64,000 nt of DNA, taken from NCBI RefSeq assembly GCF_030252425.1, contig NZ_CP126996.1:82320-146319 (forward strand). Direction: 5' to 3'. Below the pieces are notes generated by a model. That model was given only the letters and a program-made list of their open reading frames with translations. It was not told the origin of the DNA and did not search any database. Both the position numbers and the translations under genes were made by a program. Origin of the DNA: Acidisoma sp. PAMC 29798 (GTDB lineage Bacteria; Pseudomonadota; Alphaproteobacteria; Acetobacterales; Acetobacteraceae). Each line of letters begins with the position of its first letter. The first letter of the stretch is position 1. Below, one piece after another: positions 1-8,673 of this stretch.

Positions 1-1139
1 ACGGTGGACTGGCTGATAAAATTGAAGGCGCTGTTACGCCGATCGATAAGCCCAGCATGTTTCATTATATCACATACGAGCCGCTAGGGGTTGTGGCCGC
101 AATCGCCCCGTGGAACTCGCCCCTCCTGCTCGCTGTTTGGAAAATTGCCCCAGCACTTGCGGCAGGCAACACAGTGGTCGTCAAGCCGTCTGAGTTTTCG
201 TCAGCGTCGACACTGCTCTTCGCTGATCTCGTGCATCAGGCAGGCTTTCCGAGGGGCGTACTGAACGTGGTGACCGGCTTCGGTGCTGATGTCGGCGAGC
301 CTTTGGTGAAGCATCCGCTCGTCGCTCGCGTCGCATTCACAGGGAGCGATATAGGCGGCAGGCGCGTCTACACCAATGCTGCCCAAAATCTAAAGCGTGT
401 CTCACTCGAGCTCGGCGGAAAGTCGGCCAACATCGTTTTCGAGGACGCTGATCTCGACGATGCCGTAAAAGGGGTGGTGTCTGGGATCTTCGCAGCGGCT
501 GGCCAAACGTGCATGGCCGGCTCAAGACTGCTGATACAGCGGTCGATCCATGACGTTTTCGTCGATAAGCTTGTCGTTTTCATGCGCAACGCAAAGCTGG
601 GAAGCCCATTTGACGCCGACACCAATGTCGGTCCGTTATCGACGAAACCGCAGTACGAGAAGGTGCTAAGTTATATTAACATCGCCATCGAGGAGGGTGC
701 GAAATGCGTCCTTGGAGGAAAGCGGTCCGCCAAACCCGAGCTCGAGAATGGCCTTTTCATAGAACCTACGATCTTTATTGGTGTGGCGAATACTATGAGG
801 ATCGCACAGGAGGAGGTGTTCGGGCCCGTTTTGGTAGTTATCCCATTCGATAACGAGGATGACGCCGTCTCTATCGCGAACGATACTCAATATGGCCTCG
901 CGGCTGGTGTATGGACTCAGAACCTCGCCCGCGCAGTCAGCATCCCAAAGCGTCTGCAAGCTGGGACGGTATGGGTAAATGCCTATCGCGTGGTCAGCTA
1001 TATGGCACCTTTCGGGGGTGTAAAGACCTCGGGTATTGGACGCGAAAATGGAATCCGCGCCATCTACGAATACATGGAGTCAAAGAGCGTCTTTATGAAC
1101 GCTGGAGCCAAAACGGCCAATCCGTTCGTGCTGGGCTAA
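1..1139 (+). CDS. Aldehyde dehydrogenase (NAD(P)+), 5'-truncated by the window edge
   Basis: The reading frame is already open at base 3, so the ATG at 57 is internal and the N-terminus lies outside the window. The visible part covers most of the ALDH fold: PWNSPLLLAVWKIAPALAAGN and VVKPSE for the cofactor pocket, FTGS, then LELGGKSANIVFEDADLDDA with the general-base Glu, and GQTCMAGSR with the catalytic Cys. The C-terminal PFGGVKTSGIGRENG is typical of the family. It would oxidise an aldehyde to a carboxylate in the cytoplasm. The substrate cannot be read from the sequence; a lactaldehyde or sugar-aldehyde role is only a guess from the sugar genes elsewhere in the window. No partner gene follows; IS debris begins about 385 bases downstream. 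Confidence 0.93.
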   Translation, partial: GGLADKIEGAVTPIDKPSMFHYITYEPLGVVAAIAPWNSPLLLAVWKIAPALAAGNTVVVKPSEFSSASTLLFADLVHQAGFPRGVLNVVTGFGADVGEPLVKHPLVARVAFTGSDIGGRRVYTNAAQNLKRVSLELGGKSANIVFEDADLDDAVKGVVSGIFAAAGQTCMAGSRLLIQRSIHDVFVDKLVVFMRNAKLGSPFDADTNVGPLSTKPQYEKVLSYINIAIEEGAKCVLGGKRSAKPELENGLFIEPTIFIGVANTMRIAQEEVFGPVLVVIPFDNEDDAVSIANDTQYGLAAGVWTQNLARAVSIPKRLQAGTVWVNAYRVVSYMAPFGGVKTSGIGRENGIRAIYEYMESKSVFMNAGAKTANPFVLG

Positions 1140-1523
1140 TTACCGATCGTGTCCCACGACGTGGTGTAGGAGGCCGCTAAGAGGCCTGCCGGAGGGACCG
1201 CCAAGAGTCTGGCGCAGGCAGGCCGGTTAGTGGCCACCGCAGTAATCTTGGGTAGCAACCATTATGTGCGTTACGGTATCGGCTGCCCGACTCTCCCGTA
1301 GATTGCCGGCGGATGAGCCAGCCCTCAAGGAGGCTTCGCGCCGCATTGCGGTGGCCTTCGGCCATCCTTGACCGACGGCTCATCCGCCGCGTCGCGATTA
1401 CAGGTCGGGACAAGGAACGGTCTCTTATGATCGAACCAGGAACGTTAATTCGACTTGATCAGCTTACGCGCCTGCGGGTCGCGTTTCCTCCCAGGGTGTG
1501 CCGCGGGCGATCACGACATTAAC
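1140..1523. repeat. Gene-free stretch with a 13-bp inverted repeat
   Basis: I recognise no gene here. CGGCGGATGAGCC at 1307-1319 is repeated as its exact reverse complement at 1377-1389, enclosing 57 bases that themselves carry AAGG/CCTT-type complementarity. This could fold into a long cruciform. It could be the end or internal structure of a lost mobile element, but I cannot assign it. Confidence 0.5.
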
Positions 1524-1745
1524 GTGAGCGTCCGGTGAGCTGGTTTTGTTTAGGTGCGAAATTAGCACAAGTTACGTCACAGATGATTCGTTTGTGACGT
1601 AACAGGGTACGAATGGCCAAGGTTGAGATCCTGACGGGCGCCGAGCGACAACGTCGATGGTCGACAGAACTGAAGCTTTCGATATTGCAGGAAGCATTTT
1701 GCGCAGATGGCTGTGTTTCGGCATGGAAAAAGGACCCCCATGGAG
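1524..1745 (+). pseudogene. IS66 remnant: left end plus first codons of tnpA (OrfA)
   Basis: GTGAGCGTCCGGTGAG at 1524 resembles an IS66-family left terminus (usually GTAAGCG...). An ATG at 1613 opens MAKVEILTGAERQRRWSTE, the standard start of IS66 OrfA, and the frame stays OrfA-like for about 30 codons before running into IS21-type terminal repeats (TCGGCGTCCAAAA) and ISL3 copy A. Between terminus and ATG lies an 11-bp inverted repeat, GTTACGTCACA at 1571-1581 against TGTGACGTAAC at 1593-1603, which could be an operator or hairpin of the element. The rest of tnpA, tnpB and tnpC are absent. Confidence 0.7.
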
Positions 1746-1766
1746 GGGTGATCGGCGTCCAAAAGG

Positions 1767-3417
1767 GGCTCTGACTCACATTTGGTGGATGTTGAGCTCA
1801 TAGGGGCCAATAACGCGCGCCTGAAGGAGATCGAGCTTCCCTCGGCCATACATCTGGCGTTTGACGAGCTTCAGCTTTGTGATCTGACCCTCGGTCTGTC
1901 CGTTTGACCAGGCCGATGTGATCGCAGCGGTGACAGCCGCTTTGTCCCTAAGGACGCCGTTGGCGAACGACATGACGAGGCTCGGTTGCGCTCGCTCTAA
2001 CCATGGGTCGAGCATGTCCAGGCATCCCTTGCGCACCATCGCTTGAAAACCGGCAACGATCTCGCGTGCTTGCACGAGGAGCGGCACACCGGCCTCGATG
2101 GCGGCCACCGTGACCACTTCGGACCGCGACAGCTGATCGCGACTGACGGTCAGCAACCGCGCAATGGTTCGTGCCGCAGGTGTTCGGCTCGGCGCGTTAT
2201 CTGTTTTGTCCCCTTGGCGCCGACGCGTGGCCCATTCGCTGACGACGCGCATGCAACCGCGAAAACCCTTCTGCTTCAGCAGCCGCCAAAGTGCAGCTGC
2301 GTTGCGATCACCAGCGGCCCAGCGCTCGTCAAGCCAAGGCAGATACAGCTCGAGCGAGCTCTCCCGCATGCGGAAGATATCGGAGCGCTGTCCACGCAAG
2401 ATCCGCCGGACGAGGCCGCGGCTGTATCCGGTTCGGCGCATGATCTCCTTGATCGCGATCCCGTCCTTGGCCAGGCAGAGAATGGCGGCGTTGTCTTCTT
2501 CTCGGCGGAGATAGCCTTCGTATTGGATCCGTTCGGCAGCGGTGAGCAGGCTGGGGTTGATCGTGGCCGCGCCGATCACAGAGCGGATCTGACGTATCGA
2601 CTTTCGGACCGCATCGAGAAAGGCGCGGCTCGCATTTTCCATAAGGTGCCAGCGGTCGGCAACCTGGGTCGCATCGGGCAACGCTTTGGCCGTGGCGAGG
2701 GCGTATGCCCCGCCACGATCGCGCGCAACCACTGCGATCTGCGGCTGCTGCGACAGCCATTCCCTTGCTGTCGCGGGCTCACGATCAGGCAGAAGCGCGA
2801 TCGTTCGCCGCCGCTCCAAATCACAGATCAGCGTTCCGTAGCGGTGATTGCGCCGCCACGCCCAGTCGTCGATCCCGATGACGGTCGGCCGCACAAAAGG
2901 CGGACTGCCGCGTCGGCGGATGACCCGCAGCAACGTATCCCTGCTGACCGGCACCATGAGCCGACGCGCAAAGCTGGCCGCCGGTCGGCCGCCCAGTGCC
3001 AGACCAAGATGATGGACAATATGATCGAGACGCGCCGTTCTGCGTGCCCACGGGACTAGCACGTCATCGTCGAAGCGCTCGGCGAACACACGCCGCCCGC
3101 ATAGAACGGTCCGACAATAGAACCGACGCGCTCGCACCCTGAGGCGAACAGGACGCCCAGCGATCGGCAGGTCCGCCAAGCACCGATGATATCGGCTATG
3201 AACTCGGCCGGATTGGGTTCCGCACCCAGGACAGACGCTCGCGGTTTGAACGGAGCGCACGGTGATCAGCGCGCTCGCGCTATCGCTCGTGACCTCATCG
3301 ACGACGAAACCGCGTGGAACGAGAGCAGTGGCGCGAAAAGTTTGGGGCATGGTAGCGAACTCCCTCGATGATCCGAGCCACACAGCACCCCAATTCCATC
3401 AAAAGTGAGTCAAAGCC
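1767..3417 (-). mobile_element. ISL3-family insertion sequence, copy A
   Basis: The ends GGCTCTGACTCAC (1767) and GTGAGTCAAAGCC (to 3417) are inverted repeats with one mismatch. The element carries a single transposase gene and is nearly identical to copy B at 29704-31353, which lies in the opposite orientation. Flanking octamers (CCAAAAGG left, CTTTTTCA right) do not form a target duplication. Both flanks resemble IS21-type terminal repeats (ATCGGCGTCC left, ACGCCGATTGACA right). Confidence 0.85.
1776..3383 (-). CDS. tnpA: ISL3-family transposase (copy A)
   Basis: This 535-residue transposase has an N-terminal zinc finger of the zf-ISL3 type (CPGCG near residue 35, YC and C spaced later), a helix-turn-helix, and a DDE catalytic core (GIDDWAWR, then VARDRGGAYA). 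The C-terminal SNGQTEGQITKLKLVKRQMYGR is a family hallmark. The start is a GTG at 3383; an ATG at MPQTFRATALVP about 33 bases downstream is a plausible alternative. The stop codon lies inside the terminal repeat. It differs from copy B by only a handful of residues, so the two copies separated recently. Confidence 0.93.
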   Translation of the reverse strand: MWLGSSREFATMPQTFRATALVPRGFVVDEVTSDSASALITVRSVQTASVCPGCGTQSGRVHSRYHRCLADLPIAGRPVRLRVRARRFYCRTVLCGRRVFAERFDDDVLVPWARRTARLDHIVHHLGLALGGRPAASFARRLMVPVSRDTLLRVIRRRGSPPFVRPTVIGIDDWAWRRNHRYGTLICDLERRRTIALLPDREPATAREWLSQQPQIAVVARDRGGAYALATAKALPDATQVADRWHLMENASRAFLDAVRKSIRQIRSVIGAATINPSLLTAAERIQYEGYLRREEDNAAILCLAKDGIAIKEIMRRTGYSRGLVRRILRGQRSDIFRMRESSLELYLPWLDERWAAGDRNAAALWRLLKQKGFRGCMRVVSEWATRRRQGDKTDNAPSRTPAARTIARLLTVSRDQLSRSEVVTVAAIEAGVPLLVQAREIVAGFQAMVRKGCLDMLDPWLERAQPSLVMSFANGVLRDKAAVTAAITSAWSNGQTEGQITKLKLVKRQMYGRGKLDLLQARVIGPYELNIHQM

Positions 3418-3589
3418 CTTTTTCACGCCGATTGACAAGCGTGAGCCCCGTAAGTTTCATAACTCCGTATAGGATGAGGAGAACTGCCAGGAGCGATTGC
3501 GCGACCCAAGTCGCAACGCTAAGAGCGGGGCTGATTTTTGGCACGACAACGGACTTTTTGGGTCGGTCAAATGAATTGTCTAGGGGCAT
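3410..3589 (-). pseudogene. DoxX-like membrane protein, N-terminal stub run into ISL3 end
   Basis: On the minus strand an ATG at 3589 opens a 59-codon frame whose first 50 residues resemble the start of DoxX-family proteins: a basic leader and then a membrane segment WVAQSLLAVLLILYGVMKL. The last nine residues and the stop codon come from the IS21-type tip and the ISL3 terminal repeat, so the gene was cut off by element insertion. DoxX proteins normally have four membrane helices and about 130 residues. The stub is unlikely to function. Confidence 0.55.
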
Positions 3590-3601
3590 CGACGCTCTCG
3601 T

Positions 3602-3662
3602 TTGTCAATCGGCGTCCAGTGCGCGCGCGATCTCAACCACCCGCTGTTGCGACAGGCTCGGC
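3602..3662 (-). pseudogene. Possible scrap of a sugar ABC ATPase signature region
   Basis: The minus strand reads SLSQQRVVEIARALDAD followed by a stop. This matches the region just before Walker B in RbsA-type ATPases; the gene at 54749 has SLSQQRVIEIARAL. The match ends exactly where an IS21-type tip (GGACGCCGATTGACA) begins. It is too short to be sure and could be chance. Confidence 0.3.
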
Positions 3663-3684
3663 ACCCCATCTCGAACGACTCGGG

Positions 3685-3885
3685 TTGTGTGAGGAGCACC
3701 GCGTGCATCTCGGGACTGCCGTAGCGACCATGATACTGCGTTTTGAGCCGCCGCACCCTGGTCAGCGAGTGCCGATTATTGGCCGCCCGCGCACTCTCCC
3801 GGCTGCGACCGCCCAGCCATAAAAGCCTGGCTGAAACCTTGAGCGCGCGGCACATGAGGCACACAGGAAAGGTGGCTTGATGATG
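3685..3885 (-). pseudogene. IS3-family transposase OrfB remnant
   Basis: The minus strand reads CLMCRALKVSARLLW and then ESARAANNRHSLTRVRRL and YHGRYGSPEMHAVL, the N-terminal part of IS3-family OrfB. At the GFYGWAGR motif the frame slips (the neighbouring frame shows FQPGFYGWAVA), so there is a frameshift. The DDE core is missing. No terminal repeats are visible. Confidence 0.6.
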
Positions 3886-3942
3886 GGGCAGCTACCAGAG
3901 CGATCAAGGCTTCCAGATAGAGGACGAGTGGCTCGGCCGCCA

Positions 3943-4956
3943 TTACCGAGAACTCCGCGTGCCAATACTTTGAACGCCCATCACGGCAATGAGCGTCACG
4001 CCCCAGATTCCCAATGTCAGGTATTCACTGAAACCCAGCAGGTTACAGCCTGAAGAAATGACTTGAAGGACACCGAGCGCGAGTATGATCCCACCAACCT
4101 TGCCAAAGCCGCCGAACGGATCGACGCCCCCGAGGACCGCGGCGAGAACTGTGACAAGCAGATAGGATTTGGCGTAGGCCGAGCTCGCCGAATTGAATCT
4201 CGCCAACATCAGGCAGGCCGCCAGAAAGCAAAGTATTCCCGACAAGGCGTAAACCTTGATCAGAACCCTCCCAACATTGATGGACGAGTAGCGGGTTGCC
4301 TCGGCGTTGGAGCCCGTCATCGCGAGCGCGATACCGAACGCGGTGCGCTTTAGAAGGACGCCAATCACCAAAGCGGCGATCGCCATGATAATAAACGTCA
4401 GTGGGATGCCGAAGACCAGGCTGTTTCCGACTGCCCCGTATGCAGAGGGTAATCCAGAGACGACTTTGCCTTGTGTGAGAAGAACACTCGTCCCCTCGAC
4501 CATTGACTGAACGCCCAGAGTGATAAGGATCGGATGAACCCCGGTCCGAGCGATGAGCAATCCGGTCGCCGCACCGACGGCGAGTCCAACCGCCAGACCG
4601 GCCGCCAGGCCGACAGCAACGCCAAGCATGACGGCGGAACCGGACGCCCCAGCCGGGATCAAGGCGCTCATGACGACAACCATGACGAGCCCGCAGGCAT
4701 TCGCTGTCGCGATGATAGCCAGGTTCAAGCCACCGGATATCATTGGAAGCGCCATCGCCATCGCGAGCAGGGCGAGCTCCGGAAGCTGGAACATCATCGA
4801 TCGGAGAGTGCCAATCGACAGAAAGCCTGGGATGCCGATCGAGAAAGTCACGAGCAAGATGATAAGCACGATCGAAAGGCCAGGGAGCTTCCCGGGAATA
4901 CCCCGCGTCAGTTGCTTCATCAGGGTATCGAGACCGAAATGCGTTGGTACGGTCAT
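3943..4956 (-). CDS. Sugar ABC transporter permease (RbsC type), second permease of the operon
   Basis: This is a hydrophobic BPD_transp_2 permease of about 337 residues with eight to ten membrane helices. Visible landmarks are SGGLNLAI near residue 75, RTGVHPILITLGVQSMVEG and GGVDPFGGFGKVGGIILALGVLQVISSG, all typical of ribose/xylose-type permeases. I chose the ATG at 4956, seven bases after the upstream permease stop and preceded by GAGGG; the longer frame from 4992 would overlap that gene. It should pair with the permease at 4964-5992 as a heterodimer in the inner membrane. It is the last gene of the four-gene transport operon. Confidence 0.9.
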   Translation of the reverse strand: MTVPTHFGLDTLMKQLTRGIPGKLPGLSIVLIILLVTFSIGIPGFLSIGTLRSMMFQLPELALLAMAMALPMISGGLNLAIIATANACGLVMVVVMSALIPAGASGSAVMLGVAVGLAAGLAVGLAVGAATGLLIARTGVHPILITLGVQSMVEGTSVLLTQGKVVSGLPSAYGAVGNSLVFGIPLTFIIMAIAALVIGVLLKRTAFGIALAMTGSNAEATRYSSINVGRVLIKVYALSGILCFLAACLMLARFNSASSAYAKSYLLVTVLAAVLGGVDPFGGFGKVGGIILALGVLQVISSGCNLLGFSEYLTLGIWGVTLIAVMGVQSIGTRSSR

Positions 4957-4963
4957 GGGGCCC

Positions 4964-5992
4964 TCAGCCACGGGTCGGAGCTTCCAGGTCAATCGCCCGG
5001 CTACGGCGCCTGCCCCGGGCGGACATCACCGTGAGACTCGTCGAAATCACGATAACGGCTCCCGTTATGATGCTGAAGCAGTAGGGAGAGATGCCAATCA
5101 GATTGAGGCCATTCTGAATCACTGCAAGAAGGAGGATACCGATCACCACTCCGCCGACCGTGCCGACACCGCCACTGAGACTGGCACCGCCCAGGACAGC
5201 CGCCGACAGCACCGAGAGCTCGCTCCCATAAAGTGCATTCGGGACACTCTCACCGACACGATGCGCCTGTACAAGGCCCGCAAGCGCCGCCATAAATCCA
5301 AGGAATCCATAGGCAAGGTAATGCATCTTCGCGATACTAATGCCGATGCGGCGTGCTGACTCTGGATTGCCACCCATCGCGTAGAGTTGGCGCCCAGCCT
5401 TTGTTCGATTGAGCAGCAGCCAGGTGAGAACAATCGCGAGGACCATGACAAGAATGGGCAGAGTGATGCGGATAAGATCACCGTTTGGGGCCGTCGTCTG
5501 AAACAAAACAACCCGGTCCGACCACCAGTCCGGCAGATTGTAGATCGAATGACCACCCGTAAAAAACATCAAAAATGCGAAGTAGGTGTTCATCGTTGCG
5601 ATTGTGATAATAATGGAGGTCACGCGCGCGTAGTGAATAAGCGTCGCATTGATGCAGCCTAGAAGAACGCCAATGAAAAGACCCGCCGGAAGCACGACAA
5701 TCGCGGGCAGGCCGAATTGGGTTGCCAGCATAGCGGCCACATACTGCGCGACAGATGCAACGGCTGCGAAGGATATGTCGATGCCGCCAGCGATGAGGAC
5801 CACGAAGACTCCCATGGCCATAATGGCCTGGACGGAATAGCCCTCAAGGAGATCGACGAGGTTCGACAGGGTCAGGAAGGAGGGCGCCACGACGGACAAA
5901 GCAGCGCAGACTGCGAGGAGTACTACGATCAACCAATTTTCCGGGCGCGCCCGGAAGGAATGGAACAGCCGGATCGTCGCGGCATTAGGCAT
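4964..5992 (-). CDS. Sugar ABC transporter permease (RbsC type), first permease
   Basis: This is an inner-membrane permease of the ribose/AI-2 family. It shows repeated membrane helices, the family motif GGIDISFAAVASVAQYVAAML near residue 65, and a C-terminal LGGASLSGGVGTVGGVVIGILLLAVIQNG. I chose the ATG at 5992 (MPNAATIRLFHSF), which overlaps the ATPase stop by eight bases; the longer frame from 6028 would overlap it by more than 40. Two different permease genes in one operon suggest a heterodimeric channel like LsrC/LsrD rather than an RbsC homodimer. The substrate is not determined. Confidence 0.9.
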   Translation of the reverse strand: MPNAATIRLFHSFRARPENWLIVVLLAVCAALSVVAPSFLTLSNLVDLLEGYSVQAIMAMGVFVVLIAGGIDISFAAVASVAQYVAAMLATQFGLPAIVVLPAGLFIGVLLGCINATLIHYARVTSIIITIATMNTYFAFLMFFTGGHSIYNLPDWWSDRVVLFQTTAPNGDLIRITLPILVMVLAIVLTWLLLNRTKAGRQLYAMGGNPESARRIGISIAKMHYLAYGFLGFMAALAGLVQAHRVGESVPNALYGSELSVLSAAVLGGASLSGGVGTVGGVVIGILLLAVIQNGLNLIGISPYCFSIITGAVIVISTSLTVMSARGRRRSRAIDLEAPTRG

Positions 5993-7478
5993 AGATCTTC
6001 TCCTCCAGCGCATGCTCGGAAATGTCACCCGGAAGATACGAGCCCACTAGTCTGCCACTTCGCATGTGCAATACCCGGTCGCAGGTTGCGAAGATTTCCA
6101 TAACCTCATCTGAGATAACGATAACCCCGACGCCGCGCTCCGAGAGCGCGCGAATGACGTCGTATATTCCAATCTTGTTCTTGATATCGACGCCAACCGT
6201 CGGGCTATCGAGTATCAAGACCTTGGGCGATGTGGCCAGCCAACGGGCGAGGACAACGCGCTGCTGATTGCCACCGGAGAGCGTTGAGATCGGATGGTCC
6301 AGACTACCGATTTTAATCGAAAGCTCGTCCACCCAATGCTGAGCGGCAGCATGTCTGCGGCTGGGAGAAATCAACCCTAATCGATTGGAAAGCCGAGGCA
6401 GGATTGCGAGATTCGTGTTGTCGGCAATCGATTGCCGGGCATTGATTCCGAGATTCAGTCGATCTTCGGAGACATAGGCGATACCGGCCCGTGTCGCATC
6501 CTGATTCGAGTGAAGACGCACAACGTTGCCATTGAGACGTATCCCGCCGCGATCAGGCCTTGTCATGCCAAACAGGGAAAGCGCCAATTCGGTTCGTCCC
6601 GCACCGAGGAGGCCGGTAATGCCCAGAACCTCGCCCTTGCGTAGGGTGAATGAAATATCGTCGTATTCGCCCGCCCGCGATAAGCTGGAGACTTCCAGGA
6701 GAGGCGGCGCCGCGGACATGTCGCGGGCTGCCATCCGCTGCTCCAAGTCGATCCCGGTCATGAGTTTGGCAATAGCCCTCTGGTCCAGTGCCCCAGCGGG
6801 GTAAGTGCCAACCATGCGGCCGTCACGCATGACGGTAACCCGCTGGGCAATCTCGACCACCTCTTCCAGCCGATGGGAAACGAACACCACGGCAATGTTC
6901 TGCGCGCTCAGGCGACGAACAATGTCGAGCAGGCGCTCCACCTCGGCCCGTGTCAGCGAGGCTGTCGGTTCATCCATGAAGAGAAGGCGAGCCTGGGCCG
7001 CCAGACCGCGGCAGATGGCCACGATCTGGCGCTCGGCGATTGAAAGGGACGACACCAAAGCGCCTAAGGGCAAGGTGAAATGAAGCCGCTTGAGCGTCGC
7101 CTCCGCGGTCGTCTTCATCCGGCGCCAGTGGACTGGCCGCGCCAGGCCATCGAGGTTCTCCTGCATCGCGATATTCTCCGCGACCGTCAGGTTCGGGAAC
7201 AGGGAAAGGTCCTGGAATATGACCTGGATGCCGAGCGCGCGGGCCGCGTTCGGGTCCAAAGGGAGCACCTCGCGGCCTTCGACTTGGATGGAGCCGCCTG
7301 GATCGGGCGGATGCACACCCGCAATCGTCTTGATCATCGTCGACTTGCCGCAACCGTTCTCGCCAACCAGGCAATGCACCTCTCCAGGTGCTATGTCCCA
7401 GTCAATCGCGTCCAAAGCACGAAAGCCGCCGAACGTCTTGGAGACGCCCGTCAGCCGCAAGAACGGCTGCGCAGTCAC
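5985..7478 (-). CDS. Sugar ABC transporter ATP-binding protein (RbsA/LsrA type)
   Basis: This 497-residue protein has two fused ABC domains. The first has Walker A GENGCGKST near residue 40, a signature region LSIAERQIVAICRGL and Walker B LLFMDEPTASL. The second has a degenerate Walker A (GLLGAGRTEL), signature LSGGNQQRVVLARWL and Walker B VLILDSPTVGVD. This is the usual layout for monosaccharide and AI-2 importers. The start is a GTG at 7478 whose GTGA overlaps the stop of the binding-protein gene, so translation is probably coupled. It energises import through the two downstream permeases. Confidence 0.95.
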   Translation of the reverse strand: MTAQPFLRLTGVSKTFGGFRALDAIDWDIAPGEVHCLVGENGCGKSTMIKTIAGVHPPDPGGSIQVEGREVLPLDPNAARALGIQVIFQDLSLFPNLTVAENIAMQENLDGLARPVHWRRMKTTAEATLKRLHFTLPLGALVSSLSIAERQIVAICRGLAAQARLLFMDEPTASLTRAEVERLLDIVRRLSAQNIAVVFVSHRLEEVVEIAQRVTVMRDGRMVGTYPAGALDQRAIAKLMTGIDLEQRMAARDMSAAPPLLEVSSLSRAGEYDDISFTLRKGEVLGITGLLGAGRTELALSLFGMTRPDRGGIRLNGNVVRLHSNQDATRAGIAYVSEDRLNLGINARQSIADNTNLAILPRLSNRLGLISPSRRHAAAQHWVDELSIKIGSLDHPISTLSGGNQQRVVLARWLATSPKVLILDSPTVGVDIKNKIGIYDVIRALSERGVGVIVISDEVMEIFATCDRVLHMRSGRLVGSYLPGDISEHALEEKIYA

Positions 7479-8476
7479 AGCCCGAGAGCCACGAGGGAGT
7501 CAATCGTCTCCTTGGTGATGGGCTGAATTTTGTTCGCCATAATCACCCGTGTCGTGGGATCGACGGTGACTGCGCCAACCTCCGGCAACACCATTCCATT
7601 GGTCACCGATTTTCCGCTCAGGATAAGAGCCCCAATCCTGACGATGGTTTCACCTGCAAGAAGCGGGTTCCAAATATAACCGACGGTAATCGCGCCCGAG
7701 CGGATGTACTTCGCGCCCTGCCCCGGCGAGAACGGGCCAACCACGAAGATCTTGCCGATCTTACCGCGATCATCAACCGCACGGGCGCCCCCAATAGGAC
7801 CCTGCGAACCGAAGGCCAGCACGCCTTTGAGTTTAGGATGGGCGCGGATCTGATCAAGCACCGTGCGATAGCTGTCGTCCAGGCTCTCTCCGACACCAAA
7901 CCTGCCGCCAACAAGTTCCATCTTCGGGTATTTTGCCTTTTGCAGCGCGACTGCGGCATCCGCACGCATACGATGCTGCGGAACCGTCAGCGAGCCCACG
8001 ATAATCATGTACTGGCCGACCCCGCCCATTGCCTGAGCCAAGGCCTCAAAATGTCGCACGCCGTCCGCGGCTGGCGTCGTGAACTCCAAATCCCAGTCAT
8101 TCCCCTGCTGGAGAGGACTCTCATGAGTGATAATCTTGATACCTGCGGCGTGAGCTCTTTGAAACACGGGCACCAGCGCATCCGCATCGTTCGGGACGAC
8201 CCCAATGACGTCCACTTTACGTGCGATCAGATCCTCAATGGCCGCAACTTGTTGCGCCGCGTCAGCCTGCGTAGGACCAACCATCCAGGCGTCGGTACCG
8301 GTCTCGGCGCCAGCTCGCTTGATACCGACTTCCATCGCATTGAACCAAGGAATACCGCCGATCTTGACGACTACGGCGATCTTCTTCTTCGCCGCTTCAG
8401 CACGCGCTGATAGGCCGGGCAAGACGAGCAAGCCGCTGCTTGCGGCCAAAGCTAAACCACGTCGTCTGGTGATCAT
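7475..8476 (-). CDS. Periplasmic sugar-binding protein (Peripla_BP_4, LsrB/RbsB-like)
   Basis: This 333-residue protein has a signal peptide (RRRGLALAASSGLLVLPGLSARAEA, with an RR pair that might allow Tat export) and a type I periplasmic binding fold. GGIPWFNAMEVGIKRAG, GPTQADAAQQVAAIEDL and KVDVIGVVPNDADAL are close in pattern to LsrB/rhamnose-type binding proteins. ATG at 8476 is preceded by a strong GGGGGG-rich ribosome site. It is the first gene of the operon, divergent from the LacI regulator; two LacI-type palindromes lie in the 197-base gap. The ligand is probably a monosaccharide, but which one is open. Confidence 0.92.
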   Translation of the reverse strand: MITRRRGLALAASSGLLVLPGLSARAEAAKKKIAVVVKIGGIPWFNAMEVGIKRAGAETGTDAWMVGPTQADAAQQVAAIEDLIARKVDVIGVVPNDADALVPVFQRAHAAGIKIITHESPLQQGNDWDLEFTTPAADGVRHFEALAQAMGGVGQYMIIVGSLTVPQHRMRADAAVALQKAKYPKMELVGGRFGVGESLDDSYRTVLDQIRAHPKLKGVLAFGSQGPIGGARAVDDRGKIGKIFVVGPFSPGQGAKYIRSGAITVGYIWNPLLAGETIVRIGALILSGKSVTNGMVLPEVGAVTVDPTTRVIMANKIQPITKETIDSLVALGL

Positions 8477-8519
8477 CGCACCCCCCTTTTATTTCATGCA
8501 AGCGACTCTCTTGGTCGCC

Positions 8520-8533
8520 GTAAAACGTTTCAC
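8520..8533. promoter_or_regulatory. LacI-family operator-like palindrome O1
   Basis: GTAAAACGTTTCAC is a 14-base near-perfect palindrome centred on CG, the usual form of LacI/GalR-family operators. It lies 43 bases upstream of the binding-protein start, close to where its promoter should be. The gene for a LacI-family protein begins 140 bases away. Confidence 0.65.
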
Positions 8534-8630
8534 GCCTCGACTAGAGCTGCGATTGGTTCGGCGTGTCAACTCCTTTTTGAAGCCAAAGACGATAGTCAGG
8601 ATTGCCTATTGCCTCCCAGCGATCGCCTCC

Positions 8631-8644
8631 TTTAAACGTTTTAC
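8631..8644. promoter_or_regulatory. LacI-family operator-like palindrome O2
   Basis: TTTAAACGTTTTAC shares the CG-centred half-site (GTAAAAC on one side) with the palindrome at 8520. It lies 29 bases before the GTG start of the regulator gene, so it would fit autorepression. The two centres are 111 bases apart, compatible with looping. Confidence 0.6.
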
Positions 8645-8673
8645 AAGATATCGTGTTCTAACGGAGTTGGCTG

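Noticed and set aside
2043..3059. 338-codon plus-strand ORF (and its mirror at 30061-31077)
   Set aside because: It lies antisense to the ISL3 transposase in both copies, has a composition typical of a GC-rich shadow frame and no family pattern.
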